A DNA stretch of 24,829 nt from assembly GCF_937880195.1 (NCBI RefSeq), contig NZ_CALFLA010000107.1:1-24829 (forward strand), in the 5' to 3' direction. This document shows positions 23,789 to 24,829 of this stretch, in pieces (within the stretch, counting starts at the first letter, position 1; every line of letters starts with the position of its first letter). Both the position numbers and the translations under genes were made by a program. The stretch is from an uncultured Blautia sp. GTDB taxonomy: Bacteria; Bacillota; Clostridia; Lachnospirales; Lachnospiraceae. Below the pieces are notes generated by a model. It searched no databases. It saw only the letters and a program-made list of their open reading frames with translations, and was not told the DNA's origin.

Positions 23789-24652
23789 ATGTTAGTAAAC
23801 GCATCAGAAATGCTGAAAAAAGCTAAAGCAGGTCATTATGCAGTAGGACAGTTTAACATCAATAACCTTGAGTGGACAAAGGCTATCCTGCTGACCGCGC
23901 AGGAAAACAATTCTCCGGTAATCCTGGGTGTTTCCGAAGGTGCAGGCAAATACATGGCTGGCTATAAAACTGTTGTAGGTATGGTAAAGGGAATGATCGA
24001 AGAACTGAACATCACAGTTCCGGTTGCTCTCCATCTGGATCACGGCAGCTATGAAGGATGCCTGAAATGCGTAGAGGCAGGCTTTACTTCCATTATGTTT
24101 GACGGTTCTCATTATCCTATCGACGAGAACGTTGCTAAGACAAAAGAACTGGTTAAGATCGTTGCAGATCATGGAATGTCTCTGGAGGCAGAGGTTGGTT
24201 CCATCGGCGGCGAGGAAGACGGCGTTGTAGGTATGGGCGAGTGTGCAGATCCTAAGGAATGCAAGATGATCGCAGACCTTGGTATTGATTTCCTTGCAGC
24301 AGGTATCGGAAATATCCACGGCAAATATCCAGAAAACTGGGCTGGATTAAGCTTTGAGACTCTGGACGCTATCCAGCAGCTTACAGGAGATATGCCTCTT
24401 GTACTTCACGGCGGCACAGGAATCCCGGCTGACATGATCAAAAAGGCAATCGACCTTGGCGTTTCCAAGATCAATGTAAACACAGAGTGCCAGCTTTCCT
24501 TCGCAGAGGCTACACGTGAGTATATTGAGGCTGGTAAGGATCAGCAGGGCAAAGGATATGACCCGCGTAAACTTCTTGCACCGGGCTTTGAAGCAATCAA
24601 GGCTACTGTAAAAGAAAAAATGGAACTTTTCGGCTCCATTGACAAAGCCTGA
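23789..24652 (+). CDS. fba: Class II fructose-1,6-bisphosphate aldolase
   Basis: This zinc enzyme splits fructose 1,6-bisphosphate to dihydroxyacetone phosphate and glyceraldehyde 3-phosphate in glycolysis, and does the reverse in gluconeogenesis. 287 residues, normal for the short bacterial type. HLDHGSYEG holds H82, the catalytic D84 and zinc ligand H85. SLEAEVGSIGGEEDG, GNIHGKYPE and LHGGTGIP supply further metal and phosphate-binding residues, and KINVNTECQ is typical. AGGAGG lies 8 bases before ATG 23789, as expected of a highly expressed gene. It stands alone, with its own terminator. Confidence 0.96.
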   Translation: MLVNASEMLKKAKAGHYAVGQFNINNLEWTKAILLTAQENNSPVILGVSEGAGKYMAGYKTVVGMVKGMIEELNITVPVALHLDHGSYEGCLKCVEAGFTSIMFDGSHYPIDENVAKTKELVKIVADHGMSLEAEVGSIGGEEDGVVGMGECADPKECKMIADLGIDFLAAGIGNIHGKYPENWAGLSFETLDAIQQLTGDMPLVLHGGTGIPADMIKKAIDLGVSKINVNTECQLSFAEATREYIEAGKDQQGKGYDPRKLLAPGFEAIKATVKEKMELFGSIDKA

Positions 24653-24702
24653 GAAATACAGGACCAGGCAATAACGATAAATTCACATGATTTAGTGGAT
24701 GG

Positions 24703-24723
24703 ATTCTATTACTTTAATAGAAT
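24703..24723. repeat. Perfect AT-rich palindrome after the aldolase gene
   Basis: ATTCTATTA (24703-24711), CTT, TAATAGAAT (24715-24723) is a perfect 9-bp inverted repeat. It lies 9 bases upstream of the terminator stem. It may stabilise the 3' end or be a protein site. Confidence 0.5.
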
Positions 24724-24732
24724 TTAACAAGG

Positions 24733-24767
24733 CCGGGAGCGCTTTTGACAGCGCTCCTGGTTTTTTT
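24733..24767 (+). terminator. Terminator of the aldolase gene
   Basis: An 11-bp stem CCGGGAGCGCT (24733-24743) and AGCGCTCCTGG (24750-24760) with one G-T pair and a 6-base loop. Seven T bases follow at 24761-24767. Confidence 0.95.
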
Positions 24768-24829
24768 GTTGTGAAACAAAAAGGAAGTTAGATGTAAGAA
24801 GAGTTTACCTTGCGTCAGGATTTGGTTCA

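Noticed and set aside
24771..24829. Start or end of another gene at the right edge
   Set aside because: Too short, and no ribosome site, start or recognisable peptide in either direction. Nothing can be supported here.

Overview
The window is ordinary, densely coded Firmicutes DNA of the class Clostridia. The best guess is a spore-forming member of the Lachnospiraceae. The reasons are the HrcA/CIRCE heat-shock operon, a sporulation sigma factor of the SigK type, DUF5717/DUF5716-type proteins that I associate with this family, strong AGGAGG ribosome sites, and frequent GTG and TTG starts. No mobile element, CRISPR array, tRNA or rRNA gene was seen.

Layout. (1) 1-68 is the tail of a UVR-motif protein, probably UvrB, followed by a terminator. 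(2) 210-5363 is the heat-shock operon hrcA-grpE-dnaK-dnaJ. It has a sigma-A promoter, a perfect CIRCE operator and a closing terminator. A large structured element lies between grpE and dnaK. (3) 5449-9580 holds prmA, rsmE, a cysteine desulfurase and thiI, covering ribosome methylation and tRNA thiolation. (4) 9663-9899 is a minus-strand HPr-like protein without the usual phosphorylated histidine. (5) 10010-11353 is mtaB, a tRNA methylthiotransferase. (6) 11400-17157 is a long operon resembling the Bacillus subtilis yrzL-yrrK-yrzB-yrrL-yrrM-yrrO run (ireB, ruvX, a DUF1292 gene, an MltG-like stub, trmR and a U32/TrhP gene). RNase J and a YlbF-family gene sit in its middle. (7) 17262-17888 is sigK on the minus strand. 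It lacks a pro-sequence and has a possible SigK-type promoter of its own. (8) 18097-23682 is a three-gene unit: a 1181-residue DUF5717-like scaffold, a divergent Hsp70/actin-fold protein and a small TPR protein. (9) 23789-24652 is class II fructose-bisphosphate aldolase with a strong terminator.

The genes fall into protein folding (hrcA to dnaJ), RNA modification (rsmE, thiI, mtaB, trmR, trhP) and RNA decay (rnj, ylbF). The best candidate for an undescribed system is the three-gene unit at 18097-23682. It pairs an Hsp70-like protein with degenerate nucleotide-binding motifs with two repeat-rich partners, under what looks like its own promoter. Its function cannot be read from the sequence.
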